From contig NZ_JAJAQC010000047.1 in NCBI RefSeq assembly GCF_027604915.1, forward strand, positions 1 through 60,052: a stretch of 60,052 bases of DNA, written 5' to 3'. This document shows, one piece after another, positions 49,803 through 57,582 of this stretch. Numbering within the stretch: position 1 is the first letter of the stretch; each line of letters starts with the position of its first letter. The stretch comes from Streptomonospora mangrovi. Its GTDB lineage: Bacteria > Actinomycetota > Actinomycetes > Streptosporangiales > Streptosporangiaceae. Both the position numbers and the translations under genes were made by a program. Below the pieces are notes generated by a model, which did not search any database, was not told the DNA's origin, and saw nothing but the letters and a program-made list of their open reading frames with translations.

Positions 49803-49914
49803 GCACTAGTGCACCAGGAAGGGGAGTGGGTCTGCGGAGCCGCCCGCCGGAGCCGCGGTCGCCCGGCCGCGCGGGCGGCGGGGCGGTGGCCGCGTCCGGC
49901 CGGTGCACTAGTAC
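49803..49914. promoter_or_regulatory. Pair of ACTAGT-centred operator sites
   Basis: Site A: GCACTAGTGC at 49803-49812 (perfect palindrome; on the bottom strand GGTGCACTAGTGCGC). Site B: GTGCACTAGTAC at 49903-49914, preceded by CG and followed by GATGCGC. The two sites lie 101 bases apart, centre to centre, in the 369-base gap between the divergent hydrolase and regulator. Site B ends 25 bases before the regulator ATG. The ACTAGT core recalls YtrA/GntR-type operators. Confidence 0.6.
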
Positions 49915-49939
49915 GATGCGCACCCGGAAAGGAGGCCAC

Positions 49940-50917
49940 ATGGACGGCCACCCGGCCCCCGAGGACCGGCGCGCGGCGCCCGCCTCCGTGCGCATCGCCG
50001 CCGAGTTGCGGCGCGACATCGCCGCTGGGCGGCTGCGGCCGGGCGACCGGGTGCCCTCCACCCGCGAGATCACCCGCCGCTGGGGCGTGGCCATGGCCAC
50101 CGCCACCAAGGTCATCACCACGCTGCGCCAGGAGGGCCTGGTGCGCACCCTGCCGGGGGTGGGCACCGTGGTGGGCGAGCCCCGGCCGGCCCCGCGCCCC
50201 GCGCCGACCGGCCCGGCGGCGCAGGGCCGCTCCGCGCGGCGCCGCCCCGGCGCCGGCACCCGGCTGGCCCGGTCGGCCGTCGTGCGCACCGCCGTGGAGA
50301 TCGCCGACGCCGAAGGGCTGGAGGGGGTGTCGATGCGGCGGGTGGCGGCCGAACTCGGCGCCGCGCCGATGGCGCTCTACCGGCACGTCCCGGCCAAGGA
50401 GGACCTGCTGCGGCTGATGGTCGAGGCCGTCTTCGCCGAGCACCCGCCGCCCGACCCCGCGCCCGAGGGCCTGCGCGCGGCGCTCGCGGCCGGCGCGCGG
50501 GTGCAGTGGCGGCTGTGCCGGCGCCACCCGTGGGTGGTGCGGCTGATGTCGATCGCCCGGCCGGTGCTCACGCCCAGCACGGTCGACCACACGGAGTGGG
50601 CGGTGCGGGTGCTCACCCGGCACGGTGTCGGCGGCGCCGAGGCGCTGCACGCGGTCGTGGCGCTGACCGGCTATGTGCTGGGGATGGCCACCCAGGTCAG
50701 CGACGACACCGAGGCGGCGCACGAGACCGGCCTGCACCACGCCCAGTGGTGGGCGGCGCGCGAGCCCGTGCTGTCGCGGCTGGAGGCCACCGGCCGCTAC
50801 CCCCACCTGTTCGCCCACGCCGCCCCGCCGCCCGACCTCGACGAGTCGTTCGAGTTCGGGCTGGAGGGGTTCCTGGCGGGCCTGGAGGCGCGGCTGGTGG
50901 GCGGGCCGGGCCGGTGA
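49940..50917 (+). CDS. GntR-TetR fusion transcriptional regulator
   Basis: 325 residues with two DNA-binding modules. The GntR winged helix is at about 15-80: SVRIAAELRRDIAAGRLRPG, PSTREITRRWGVAMATATK, LVRTLPGVGTVV. A Pro/Ala linker follows, then a TetR N-terminal domain at about 112-165 (VVRTAVEIADAEGLEGVSMR, MALYRHVPAKEDLL) and a TetR_C domain ending SFEFGLEGFLAGLEARL. ATG 49940 has GGAGG. It should regulate the divergent hydrolase and itself through the two ACTAGT sites. Confidence 0.9.
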   Translation: MDGHPAPEDRRAAPASVRIAAELRRDIAAGRLRPGDRVPSTREITRRWGVAMATATKVITTLRQEGLVRTLPGVGTVVGEPRPAPRPAPTGPAAQGRSARRRPGAGTRLARSAVVRTAVEIADAEGLEGVSMRRVAAELGAAPMALYRHVPAKEDLLRLMVEAVFAEHPPPDPAPEGLRAALAAGARVQWRLCRRHPWVVRLMSIARPVLTPSTVDHTEWAVRVLTRHGVGGAEALHAVVALTGYVLGMATQVSDDTEAAHETGLHHAQWWAAREPVLSRLEATGRYPHLFAHAAPPPDLDESFEFGLEGFLAGLEARLVGGPGR

Positions 50918-51021
50918 TGCGCGCCGCGTGCGCAGCCCGTGCCGCACGCGGCGGCCGGGGGGCGGCGCGGCGCCGACCGCGTCGCGGCCCGACTGTCGGC
51001 GGCGTGCGCGATCCTGGTGCC

Positions 51022-51327
51022 ATGAGCGCGAGCGCGGAGGACCCCGCCGAGACCGGGGTGGACATCGGGCACCTGGCCGCGGTCCTGGTGCGCCGCCGGC
51101 GCGAACTCGCCGGCGGCACCGCCGTGATCGGGGGGTCGTCGGTGGTGCACCGGGTGCACGAGACCGTGTGGGCGGGGGTGCGGGTGCCCACCACCGCCTG
51201 CCGCGCGGCGGGCGACCCCCTGCGGCTGCGCCCCGCGCCCGGCCCGGTGACCTGCCGGCGGTGCCTGCGCCGCACCACCGGGCGCGACACCGGGGTGCCC
51301 GAGGGGCAGACCGAGCTGAGCGTGTGA
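51022..51327 (+). CDS. Small hypothetical protein with a possible zinc site
   Basis: 101 residues: an acidic start (EDPAETGVDIGHLAAVLVRRRRELAG), then SVVHRVHETVWAGVRV and a Cys set TACRAAGD...VTCRRCLRRTTGRD. The two His and three Cys could bind zinc, as in many small actinobacterial proteins that end V-T-C-R-R-C-L-R. I do not recognise a function. ATG 51022 was chosen as the start. It lies 104 bases after the GntR-TetR gene. Confidence 0.6.
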   Translation: MSASAEDPAETGVDIGHLAAVLVRRRRELAGGTAVIGGSSVVHRVHETVWAGVRVPTTACRAAGDPLRLRPAPGPVTCRRCLRRTTGRDTGVPEGQTELSV

Positions 51328-51358
51328 GCCGGCGGCCCGGCGGCGCTGGGGCCGGGGG

Positions 51359-51631
51359 TCAGTCCCAGATGCGGCGCAGGGTCCAGTCGTCGGTGGCGGG
51401 GTCGCGCGTGATGTCGGCGACGCTGGGTTCGCCGCGGTCGGACTCGGCGGCGACCCGGATCAACTGGAGGTCGGTGGCCGTGGCGTGGCCGCCGCCGGGG
51501 GCGGGATCACCCGGGGAGGTCCAGGTGCCGATGACCCGCCGCACGCGGTAGGTGCCGCCGCGCCAGGCGAAGAAGGCCGGGTGTCCGCCGGTGGTCGATC
51601 TGACGTCGATCCGTTCGTTGTAGAGACTCAC
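51359..51631 (-). CDS. DUF6504 family protein under an SOS box
   Basis: 90 residues: MSLYNERIDVRSTTGGHPAF, FAWRGGTYRVRRVIGTW, ATDLQLIRVAAESDRGEPSV, and a C-terminal DDWTLRRIWD. This matches DUF6504, small proteins that I associate with the mutagenic polymerase genes (imuB/dnaE2) of actinomycetes. Here it stands alone, but a perfect LexA box lies 13 bases upstream of GTG 51631, so DNA-damage induction is expected. AGGA is seven bases before the start. Confidence 0.8.
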   Translation of the reverse strand: MSLYNERIDVRSTTGGHPAFFAWRGGTYRVRRVIGTWTSPGDPAPGGGHATATDLQLIRVAAESDRGEPSVADITRDPATDDWTLRRIWD

Positions 51632-51643
51632 CCGGGCATCCTA

Positions 51644-51659
51644 TCGAACATGCGTTCGA
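51644..51659 (-). promoter_or_regulatory. LexA binding site (SOS box)
   Basis: TCGAAC-ATGC-GTTCGA is a perfect match to the actinobacterial SOS consensus TCGAAC-N4-GTTCGA. It ends 13 bases from the DUF6504 start codon. The TetR gene on the other side starts about 280 bases away and is less likely to be the target. The rest of the 311-base gap holds only the operator near 51879. Confidence 0.85.
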
Positions 51660-51878
51660 TTTCCCATCGGAACGGCCCGATGTCGCCTGGCCCCACCCTA
51701 GGGGTGTGCCGGTCGCGCGGGGGCGCCCGCGCGGGCGCGTGTCGGGCGCGGTCCGCGCCGGAAAGCCCGCTCGACCTGCGTCGATCCGGGTCGCCGGGCG
51801 GTGCCGCGACACGGCGGACCGGCGGGCGTGTCGCCCCCGGCCGGGCGCCGGAGGTGCCGCCGGCGCCTGATGCGGGGC

Positions 51879-51894
51879 TACCGACCGATTGGTA
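51879..51894. promoter_or_regulatory. TetR-type operator before the TetR gene
   Basis: TACCGACCGATTGGTA, an imperfect palindrome (12 of 16 positions symmetric), 48 bases upstream of the TetR start. The core ACCGACCG..NGGT is like operators of acyl-CoA-responsive TetR regulators (PaaR type). It is probably autoregulatory. Confidence 0.5.
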
Positions 51895-51942
51895 TGCCTA
51901 TCCTGGAGGCGGCGCGACGACACGGGGAAACGGGGAGCACGC

Positions 51943-52581
51943 ATGGACGACCACACGGACGGCGGCGGACGGGCGGCCGCCACCGGCCCCGACCGCACGC
52001 TCCCGGTCCCCGACCGCCTGCTGTCGGCGGCCACCCGGCTGTTCGCCGAACGCGGCTTCGAGCGCACCTCGGTGCAGGAGCTGGTGGCCGCCGCCGGGGT
52101 CACCAAGGGCGCGATGTACCACTACTTCGCGTCAAAGGACGACCTGCTGTACGCGGTCTACCAGCGCGTGCTGGCCATGCAGACCGAGCGGCTGGCCGGG
52201 TTCGCCGCCGCCGAGGGGCCGATCGAGGACCGGCTGCGCGCGGCCGCCGCCGACGTCGTCCACACCACGGTGGACAACCTCGACGACACCCGGATCTTCT
52301 TCCGGTCCCTGCACATGCTGCCCGAGGACAAGCTGGCCGCCGTGCGCAAGGAGCGCCGGGCCTACCACGAGCGCTTCCGCGGCATGATCGAGGAGGGCCA
52401 GCGCACCGGGGCGCTGCGCGCCGACGTGCCCGCCGACATCGCGGTCACCCAGTTCTTCGGCGCCGTGCACCACCTCAGCACCTGGTACCGCCCCGAGGGC
52501 GAGCTGAGCGGCGCGGCCGTGGGCGCCTACTTCGCCGACCTGTTCCTGGCGGGCCTGCGCTCCCCGGACGCCGCGCGCTAG
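51943..52581 (+). CDS. TetR family regulator
   Basis: 212 residues. Helix-turn-helix domain at about 25-75: RLLSAATRLFAERGFERTSV, QELVAAAGVTKGAMYHYFAS. The C-terminal domain (LRAAAADVVHTTVDNLDD, YHERFRGMIEEGQRTGALRA) resembles KstR2/FadR-like TetR_C domains that bind CoA thioesters. ATG 51943 has GGGGAG. Its stop overlaps the stop of the M48-like gene (CTAG, 52578-52581). Candidate controller of lipid genes, unproven. Confidence 0.87.
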   Translation: MDDHTDGGGRAAATGPDRTLPVPDRLLSAATRLFAERGFERTSVQELVAAAGVTKGAMYHYFASKDDLLYAVYQRVLAMQTERLAGFAAAEGPIEDRLRAAAADVVHTTVDNLDDTRIFFRSLHMLPEDKLAAVRKERRAYHERFRGMIEEGQRTGALRADVPADIAVTQFFGAVHHLSTWYRPEGELSGAAVGAYFADLFLAGLRSPDAAR

Positions 52582-53567
52582 AGGAACACCCGGCCGGGGC
52601 GGTCGCGGTCGCGCAGCGCGGCCATGCGGCGGGTGTTGGCCGGCCGGCTCGACAGCAGCGTGTAGAGGAACAGGAACGGACCCCGGTCGGTGCGCCCGCG
52701 CTCGGCCATCTCGCTCAGGTTGACCTCGGGGTAGAGGTACTTGCCCCCGGCCAGCAGCCGGATGGCGTGGGCGCCCTCGGGGCAGTGGGCGTGGGCGTGG
52801 TTGTCGGCCGTGTACTCCATGGCGCGCGCCAGCGCCGGTCCCAGCACGGGCAGCAGCCGCCCCAGCGAGGTGGCGCCGCGCAGCAGCGGCGACGTGTGCC
52901 CGGCGGCGATGTGGCCGAGCTGGTGGGCGACCAGGAACCGGAAGCCGTCGGGGTCGCGCAGCCGGCCGCCGACCTCGAACAGGTCGCTGGAGATCACGAT
53001 GTAGCGGCGGGTGCCGTGGCCGTCGGCGGTGGCGTGCGGCGCGCCGCTGCCCAGGGCGACGTAGGCGTCGGGCACGAACGCCAGCCCCATGCGGGCGCTC
53101 AGCCGGTGGATGGCGTGGTAGGCCTCGGGGAACTGGGTGGGCGAGATGCGGACGGACTCCGCCCGCTGCTCGGCGTGGCGCAGGCCGCGCGCGGTCCAGG
53201 ACCCGGCGGGCACCGCCAGGACCGCCAGCCCGAACCAGCGGTGGGTGACCTCGGTGGCGGTCCACAGGGTGTGGGCGGCCATGCCCAGCAGGCACAGGGT
53301 GGCCAGCGCGGCGGCCACGGCCAGCGGCAGCTCCCAGGGGTGGCGCGGCACCAGCAGCGGCTCGGGCGGGGCGTCGCGGCCCGAGACCGGGTACACGCCG
53401 CCGGGCACCGGGGTGAGGGGCGGGCGGCAGCGCGCGGCGGCGTACTCGGCGCGGGGCAGCGGCGCCCGCGCGTGGCTGGCCGGGGCGGACCCGCTCCAGG
53501 CGCGCCGCACCGCGCGCGGTGCTCCCGGGCGGTCGTGATCGCCGCCGGAGGTTGTCGCGAATGTCAT
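52578..53567 (-). CDS. M48-like membrane metallopeptidase homologue with HQxxH
   Basis: 329 residues. After a disordered head, two hydrophobic segments (ELPLAVAAALATLCLLGMA; WFGLAVLAVPAGSW) precede an M48 domain. The zinc motif reads FLVAHQLGHIAAGH: His215-Gln216-x-x-His219, where the catalytic Glu of HExxH is replaced by Gln (CAG at 52920-52922). The third ligand region EYTADNHAH is kept. It is therefore likely to bind metal but not cleave. Similar proteins with HExxH are membrane proteases (HtpX/Oma1-like). ATG 53567 has GGGGAGG. It converges on the TetR gene. Confidence 0.8.
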   Translation of the reverse strand: MTFATTSGGDHDRPGAPRAVRRAWSGSAPASHARAPLPRAEYAAARCRPPLTPVPGGVYPVSGRDAPPEPLLVPRHPWELPLAVAAALATLCLLGMAAHTLWTATEVTHRWFGLAVLAVPAGSWTARGLRHAEQRAESVRISPTQFPEAYHAIHRLSARMGLAFVPDAYVALGSGAPHATADGHGTRRYIVISSDLFEVGGRLRDPDGFRFLVAHQLGHIAAGHTSPLLRGATSLGRLLPVLGPALARAMEYTADNHAHAHCPEGAHAIRLLAGGKYLYPEVNLSEMAERGRTDRGPFLFLYTLLSSRPANTRRMAALRDRDRPGRVFL

Positions 53568-53800
53568 CCTCTGCCCCTCCCCCGTACCACCGCTCCAGTC
53601 CACGACACGCATGAGCTACGTCAAGTTATCGCATATTACTGTGCGTATCGGATTCTGATCACACTGATTTGGGCGTGTCCGCAGGGCGGGCGGTTTCGGC
53701 GGGGTCCGGGCGGCGCTGCGGGACCGGCGTTTCCGGGGGAGGGGAGCCGGACACCGGTGGCCGGGGTCCGGGCGATTCGCGCGCCCGGACCCCGGGCCGC

Positions 53801-54580
53801 CTAGCCGTGCTCGTAGCGGCGGAACTCGGCCGCCAGGAAGTCCAGGAACGCGTCGACCTGGGACGGGTCGTAGCCGGGGCGCGCCCGCGTGGTGGCGAAC
53901 TGGGTCCGGTCCACCTGGGCCGAGGTGAGCAGGGCCTGGTCGGGACGGCCGCGCTGGAGCGCGTCGAGGGTGGTCTCGGCGCGGTCGAGGAACGCGTCGA
54001 CCTCCGCCTCGTTGTAGCCGGTGGTCAGGCGGGTGGTGGCGAAGCGCTTGTTGCGGATGTCCTCGGGCCGCAGCGGCGGCGGCCCGGAAGGGGGTCCGGA
54101 AGGGGCGTGGGGGGAGGCGGGGTGGGGGTGGGGGTGGCGCGGTGCGGTGGGGGCGCCCGCGGGAGCGCCGGGCGGGGGCGGCGGCGCGGTGGGGGGCGGG
54201 GGAGCGGCGTGGGGCGGGCCGGGCGGTACCGGGCCGTGCTGGGGCGGCCGGGGGGCGGCGTGCGACGGGGGCCGCCGCCCCGGCGGCGCGGGCGTCCGGC
54301 CCGCCACGAGCCCGAGCGCCCGCAGTTCGGCCACGACCTGGTCGAGGAAGTCGTCCACCTCGACCTCGTCGTAGCCCGGTGCCAGCCGCGTGGTGCGGAA
54401 CTGCGCTTTCTCGACCTCCTCGGCCGTGACGGGGTCGGCGGCCGGGGGTCCGCCGTGGAAGCCCGCGAGGGTGGCTTCGATCCTGTCGCGGAGGGAGTCG
54501 ACGTCGTCCTCGTTGTAGCCCGGTCGAAGGCGCACAGTTCGGAACTGCTTGTTGCGGATGTCCGCCGGTGTTAGAGGCAT
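53801..54580 (-). CDS. Protein with four DivIVA-type motifs
   Basis: 259 residues. Four copies of the DivIVA/DivI1A motif (F-x-T-T-R-L-x-P-G-Y-x-x-x-x-V-D-x-F-L-D): 12-30, 60-80, 179-200 and 228-248. The pairs are separated by a Pro/His-rich disordered linker (about 98-170). There is no coiled coil long enough for a filament, so it may dock onto DivIVA-family scaffolds or membranes. The start is ATG 54580, where DIRNKQF follows. A related two-motif gene lies just upstream (54722-55051). Confidence 0.78.
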   Translation of the reverse strand: MPLTPADIRNKQFRTVRLRPGYNEDDVDSLRDRIEATLAGFHGGPPAADPVTAEEVEKAQFRTTRLAPGYDEVEVDDFLDQVVAELRALGLVAGRTPAPPGRRPPSHAAPRPPQHGPVPPGPPHAAPPPPTAPPPPPGAPAGAPTAPRHPHPHPASPHAPSGPPSGPPPLRPEDIRNKRFATTRLTTGYNEAEVDAFLDRAETTLDALQRGRPDQALLTSAQVDRTQFATTRARPGYDPSQVDAFLDFLAAEFRRYEHG

Positions 54581-54721
54581 GGCCCCATTGTGCCGACCGG
54601 GTGGGGGCGCGGGCCGTTTGTGGCCGATGTCGGAAAGAAACGGTTCGCGCGGCGGAGACCGTTACCGCCGCCGTTCCGCAGCCCTTCCGCCGTCCTCGCG
54701 CGGTCCTTCCGCTGCCGTTCC

Positions 54722-55051
54722 TCAGGGGGTGGCGGAGGGCCCGCGCTCCAGTTCCGCGCACAGCCGCTCGACGGCGGCGTCCACCTCGTCCCTGCGGAAT
54801 CCGCGCAGCACCTTGGGCAGGCGGGAATGGCGTTCGCGCAGTTCGGCGGCCACGTCGGGAGCCCGGCCGGAGCGTCCGGCGCGCAGGGCGTCCGTGCCGA
54901 AGTCCACGAGGGCGACCACCTCTTCGGGCGCGTATCCGCGAAAGGCGAGGCCGAATTCGAACGACGGCACCGCGTGGTCACCGGGGGTGTCGCGCGGGCT
55001 GTCGGCATCCGGTGGGGTGGATCCGGAGAATCCGGAGGGGGGAGTGTCCAT
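54722..55051 (-). CDS. Small protein with two DivIVA-like motifs
   Basis: 109 residues. A disordered Pro/Ser/Asp head is followed by FGLAFRGYAPEEVVALVDF (32-51) and KVLRGFRRDEVDAAVERL (80-97), both patterned like DivIVA motifs, with LRERHSRLP between. ATG 55051 was used (GGGGAA 10 bases upstream); ATG 55069 is possible. It lies 141 bases before the four-motif gene in the same direction and probably belongs with it. The exact function is unknown. Confidence 0.6.
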   Translation of the reverse strand: MDTPPSGFSGSTPPDADSPRDTPGDHAVPSFEFGLAFRGYAPEEVVALVDFGTDALRAGRSGRAPDVAAELRERHSRLPKVLRGFRRDEVDAAVERLCAELERGPSATP

Positions 55052-55164
55052 CGCGCCATTGTTCCCCATATCGAACCGTTCGACGGGCGCGGTTTCACCG
55101 CTGACCGGATGCGGCCGGAGCCCCGGTGAACCGGCGGGTGGGGGAGTCGCGGGGCGGACCGTCC

Positions 55165-55731
55165 TCAAGCCGTTCCGGCGGCTGCGGAGGCGCCGCGCGG
55201 CACGATCGGGTCCAGTTCGTGGCCCTCGGTGTGGACCAGCACGAAGTCCGGCTCGGTGCGCCGGGCCGCCGCCAGCAGCCGCCCCATCACGTCGGCCGAC
55301 AGGTCCAGCCCCAGCGCGGCCGCCACCCGCTCCTGGCAGCCGGCCAGATCGGGCGCGTAGTCCTCGGCGTCCTCGACGCGCAGCCGCGCGTGGGCCGCCC
55401 GCATGCCCGCCGCGCCCTCGCGCCACCGGCCCAGGCACTCCGGCCACCAGGGCGCCGCCACCACCAGGGTGAGCAGGTCGGCCAGGTTCTCGGCGACGAG
55501 GCTGGTCCGGCCGTCGCTCGACAGGTACAGGACCGGGCGCTCCTCGCCGCCCTCCCCGCAGAAGAAGTAGCCGCAGCCCGAGGCCCGCCCCGCGACGGCC
55601 TCCTTGGGAGCGCCCGACCGCAGTCCCTCGTCCTCGCCGACCCAGTAGGGCCGGTCCAGGTCGAAGTCGAAGGGGTGGACGAGGAGTCCGGCCAGGTCGC
55701 GGTCGGCCCGGATCCGCTGGAGGAGGCTCAT
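55165..55731 (-). CDS. Hypothetical protein (SUKH/SMI1-like pattern, uncertain)
   Basis: 188 residues, no membrane segment. Sequence such as HPFDFDLDRPYWVGEDEGL, GCGYFFCGEGGEERPVLYLSSDGRTSLVAENLADLLTLVV and APWWPECLGRW resembles actinobacterial proteins annotated as SMI1/KNR4- or immunity-like, which often accompany toxins; no toxin is adjacent here. ATG 55731 was used. It is between the DivIVA-motif genes and the amidase, all leftward. Confidence 0.6.
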   Translation of the reverse strand: MSLLQRIRADRDLAGLLVHPFDFDLDRPYWVGEDEGLRSGAPKEAVAGRASGCGYFFCGEGGEERPVLYLSSDGRTSLVAENLADLLTLVVAAPWWPECLGRWREGAAGMRAAHARLRVEDAEDYAPDLAGCQERVAAALGLDLSADVMGRLLAAARRTEPDFVLVHTEGHELDPIVPRGASAAAGTA

Positions 55732-55787
55732 GGCCGCCGATCGTAGCTGCGCCGGCCGCCGGCCCGGGACGCGCCCGGCGTCGTCCG

Positions 55788-56666
55788 CTACTCGGCCAGG
55801 AAGTCGCCGATCCCGTCGGCGATCGCGGTGGCGGCGGTGGCCTGCCACTCGGGGTCGGCGAGGTTGGCGGCGTCGGTGGGGTTGCTCATGTTCCCGGCCT
55901 CCAGGAAGACCTTGGGGACGTCGGACAGGTTGAGGCCGCCCAGGTCGGTCCGCTCGTCCAGGCCCTCCTCGGCGATGTAGTCGGCGCGGGGCTGGCCGGT
56001 GCCGTCCTCGAACGCGGCGCGCAGGTCGCGGGCCAGGCGGCGCGAGGGCTCGGCGATGTCGTCGGTGTAGCCGGTGAGCACGCCCGGGGCGATGACGTGG
56101 AAGCCCCGGCCCGAGGCCGGGCCGCCGTCGGCGTGGATGGAGACCGCCGCGTCGGCCTCGGCCTCGTTGCCGATCTCGGCGCGCTCGTTGACGCACGGCC
56201 CCACGCCCGCGTTGTCCTCGCGGGTCAGCACGACCTCGGCGCCCTCCTCCTCCAGGCGGTCGCGCACCAGGGTGGACAGCTCCCAGGTGAACTCGTGCTC
56301 GGGGTAGCCGCCGTCGGTCTCGGCGCCGACCGTGTCGCACTCCTTGGTGTCGGGGCCGGCGGGCACCTGCTCGGCGATCTCGGTCGCGGCCTCGGCGTTG
56401 CCGCCGTTGTGGCCGGGGTCGATGACCACGGTCATCCCCGACAGCCGGCCCTCGCCCTCCACCTCGCCCGCGCCCGAGCCGCCGCTCGCGCCCTCGCCGG
56501 GCCGTCCCGATCCCGGTTCGCCGGGCGCGGGGGCGGCCGAGGGGTCGGGCGGGGCGCCGCCCGGCAGGGCGGCGCACGCGGAGAGGGCGAGGACGGCGGC
56601 CGCGGCGATGGGGGCGACGGGGGTGGTTCGCCGCGTTTTCCCCGGGGTGGGGGAACTGATGCGCAT
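55788..56666 (-). CDS. N-acetylmuramoyl-L-alanine amidase lipoprotein (Amidase_3)
   Basis: 292 residues. Lipobox LALSAC near residue 31, Gly/Ser/Glu linker to about 75, then Amidase_3: VVIDPGHNGG (zinc His), EHEFTWELS (zinc Glu), VSIHADGG (zinc His) and VFLEAGNMSNPTDA (catalytic Glu). It cuts the amide between MurNAc and the stem peptide at the cell surface. ATG 56666 was used; AGGA is about 13 bases upstream. An insertion of about 20 residues with two Cys (TKECDTV; GPCVNER) is typical of the actinobacterial subgroup. Confidence 0.9.
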   Translation of the reverse strand: MRISSPTPGKTRRTTPVAPIAAAAVLALSACAALPGGAPPDPSAAPAPGEPGSGRPGEGASGGSGAGEVEGEGRLSGMTVVIDPGHNGGNAEAATEIAEQVPAGPDTKECDTVGAETDGGYPEHEFTWELSTLVRDRLEEEGAEVVLTREDNAGVGPCVNERAEIGNEAEADAAVSIHADGGPASGRGFHVIAPGVLTGYTDDIAEPSRRLARDLRAAFEDGTGQPRADYIAEEGLDERTDLGGLNLSDVPKVFLEAGNMSNPTDAANLADPEWQATAATAIADGIGDFLAE

Positions 56667-56852
56667 GATGACGGTTGGGGTCCTTGCGTCGGGGATGCGG
56701 GCGCGCAGACCAACCTAGCCGGTTTCAGGGAACGTTTTCGCGGTACAACGCGTCATATCTTGAGTAGTGCAGCGGTTCCACCCCCCGGCTCCGCGCGGCG
56801 CCCACCGCACCGCCCCGGGGCACCGGACCACTCAGATGCCGAGGTGAAGACA

Positions 56853-57215
56853 ATGCGCAAGTCCAACCGCGCCGCCGCGGGAGCCGCGGCCTGGCAGGCC
56901 GTGCAGGCCGGCAGCGCCCGGCCTGGCGCGCCCACCGTGTGGGAGCGGGCCGGCGCCCTTCCGCGCATGCTCGGAGCCCGTATCCGCGGCCACTACGACG
57001 GCCTGTCGGGCTCACGGCTGCTGATGTACCTGCTGGCGGTCGTCTACGTCGCGTCGCCGGTCGACCTGGTGCCGGAACTCTTCGTCCCCTTCCTCGGGCT
57101 CGCCGACGACGTCGGCGTCGCCGTGTGGCTGGCCACCAGCCTGATGTCGGAGTCCGAGCGCTTCATCCACTGGGAGCGGCGCGACAACTACGTCCAGGGC
57201 CACGTGGTCGACTGA
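56853..57215 (+). CDS. DUF1232 (YkvA-like) membrane protein
   Basis: 120 residues. DUF1232 core: LLMYLLAVVYVASPVDLVPELFVPFLGLADDVGVAVWLATSL, with the Y-x-x-S-P-x-D-x-x-P signature. Basic N-terminal 45 residues precede it. Likely two membrane hairpins; the function is unknown. ATG 56853 has GAGGTGAAG upstream. It is divergent from the amidase gene and followed by a hairpin. Confidence 0.87.
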   Translation: MRKSNRAAAGAAAWQAVQAGSARPGAPTVWERAGALPRMLGARIRGHYDGLSGSRLLMYLLAVVYVASPVDLVPELFVPFLGLADDVGVAVWLATSLMSESERFIHWERRDNYVQGHVVD

Positions 57216-57257
57216 CCGCACGCCCCCGGCTCCTCTCCGCCCCGCCCCACCGGACCC

Positions 57258-57290
57258 GGCCCCGCCGTCGCCACCGCCGACGGCGGGGCC
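57258..57290 (+). terminator. Hairpin terminator after DUF1232
   Basis: A 13-bp perfect stem, GGCCCCGCCGTCG (57258-57270) with CGACGGCGGGGCC (57278-57290), and a seven-base loop, 43 bases past the stop. Confidence 0.6.
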
Positions 57291-57341
57291 GCCGCGTGCC
57301 GGCCCCCGCCCCCAAATGACTTCGCGTCCGGCGGTGAAGCG

Positions 57342-57382
57342 GTTCGACGGAATGACGTCGCCTTACGCGCGAACCGTCGAAC
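57342..57382. promoter_or_regulatory. Inverted repeat upstream of the xyloglucanase
   Basis: GTTCGACGG (57342-57350) and CCGTCGAAC (57374-57382) are perfect inverted copies with centres 32 bases apart (about three helical turns), 200 bases before the GH74 start. They could be paired half-operators of a sugar-responsive regulator. No CelR-type TGGGAGCGCTCCCA box was seen. The rest of the 367-base gap has no gene. Confidence 0.4.
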
Positions 57383-57582
57383 ACGCACCGGACCGACCCG
57401 GTCTCCCCCCGTTGACGGGCGTCGGATCTGCTCCGCACACTGGCGGCGGCGTCACCGTGCGACCGCGCCCGGCGCCGGCGCGCGGCGGACTCCCCCCACC
57501 GTCCGCCCGGCCGTCCGGTGCGGTCACCGCGGCCCGCGCGCCGCGGCCGAGCGGGCTCATCCCCCACACCAAGGAGCCTGAC

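Noticed and set aside
57216-57582. CelR-type operator for plant-polymer use
   Set aside because: No TGGGAGCGCTCCCA-like sequence present.
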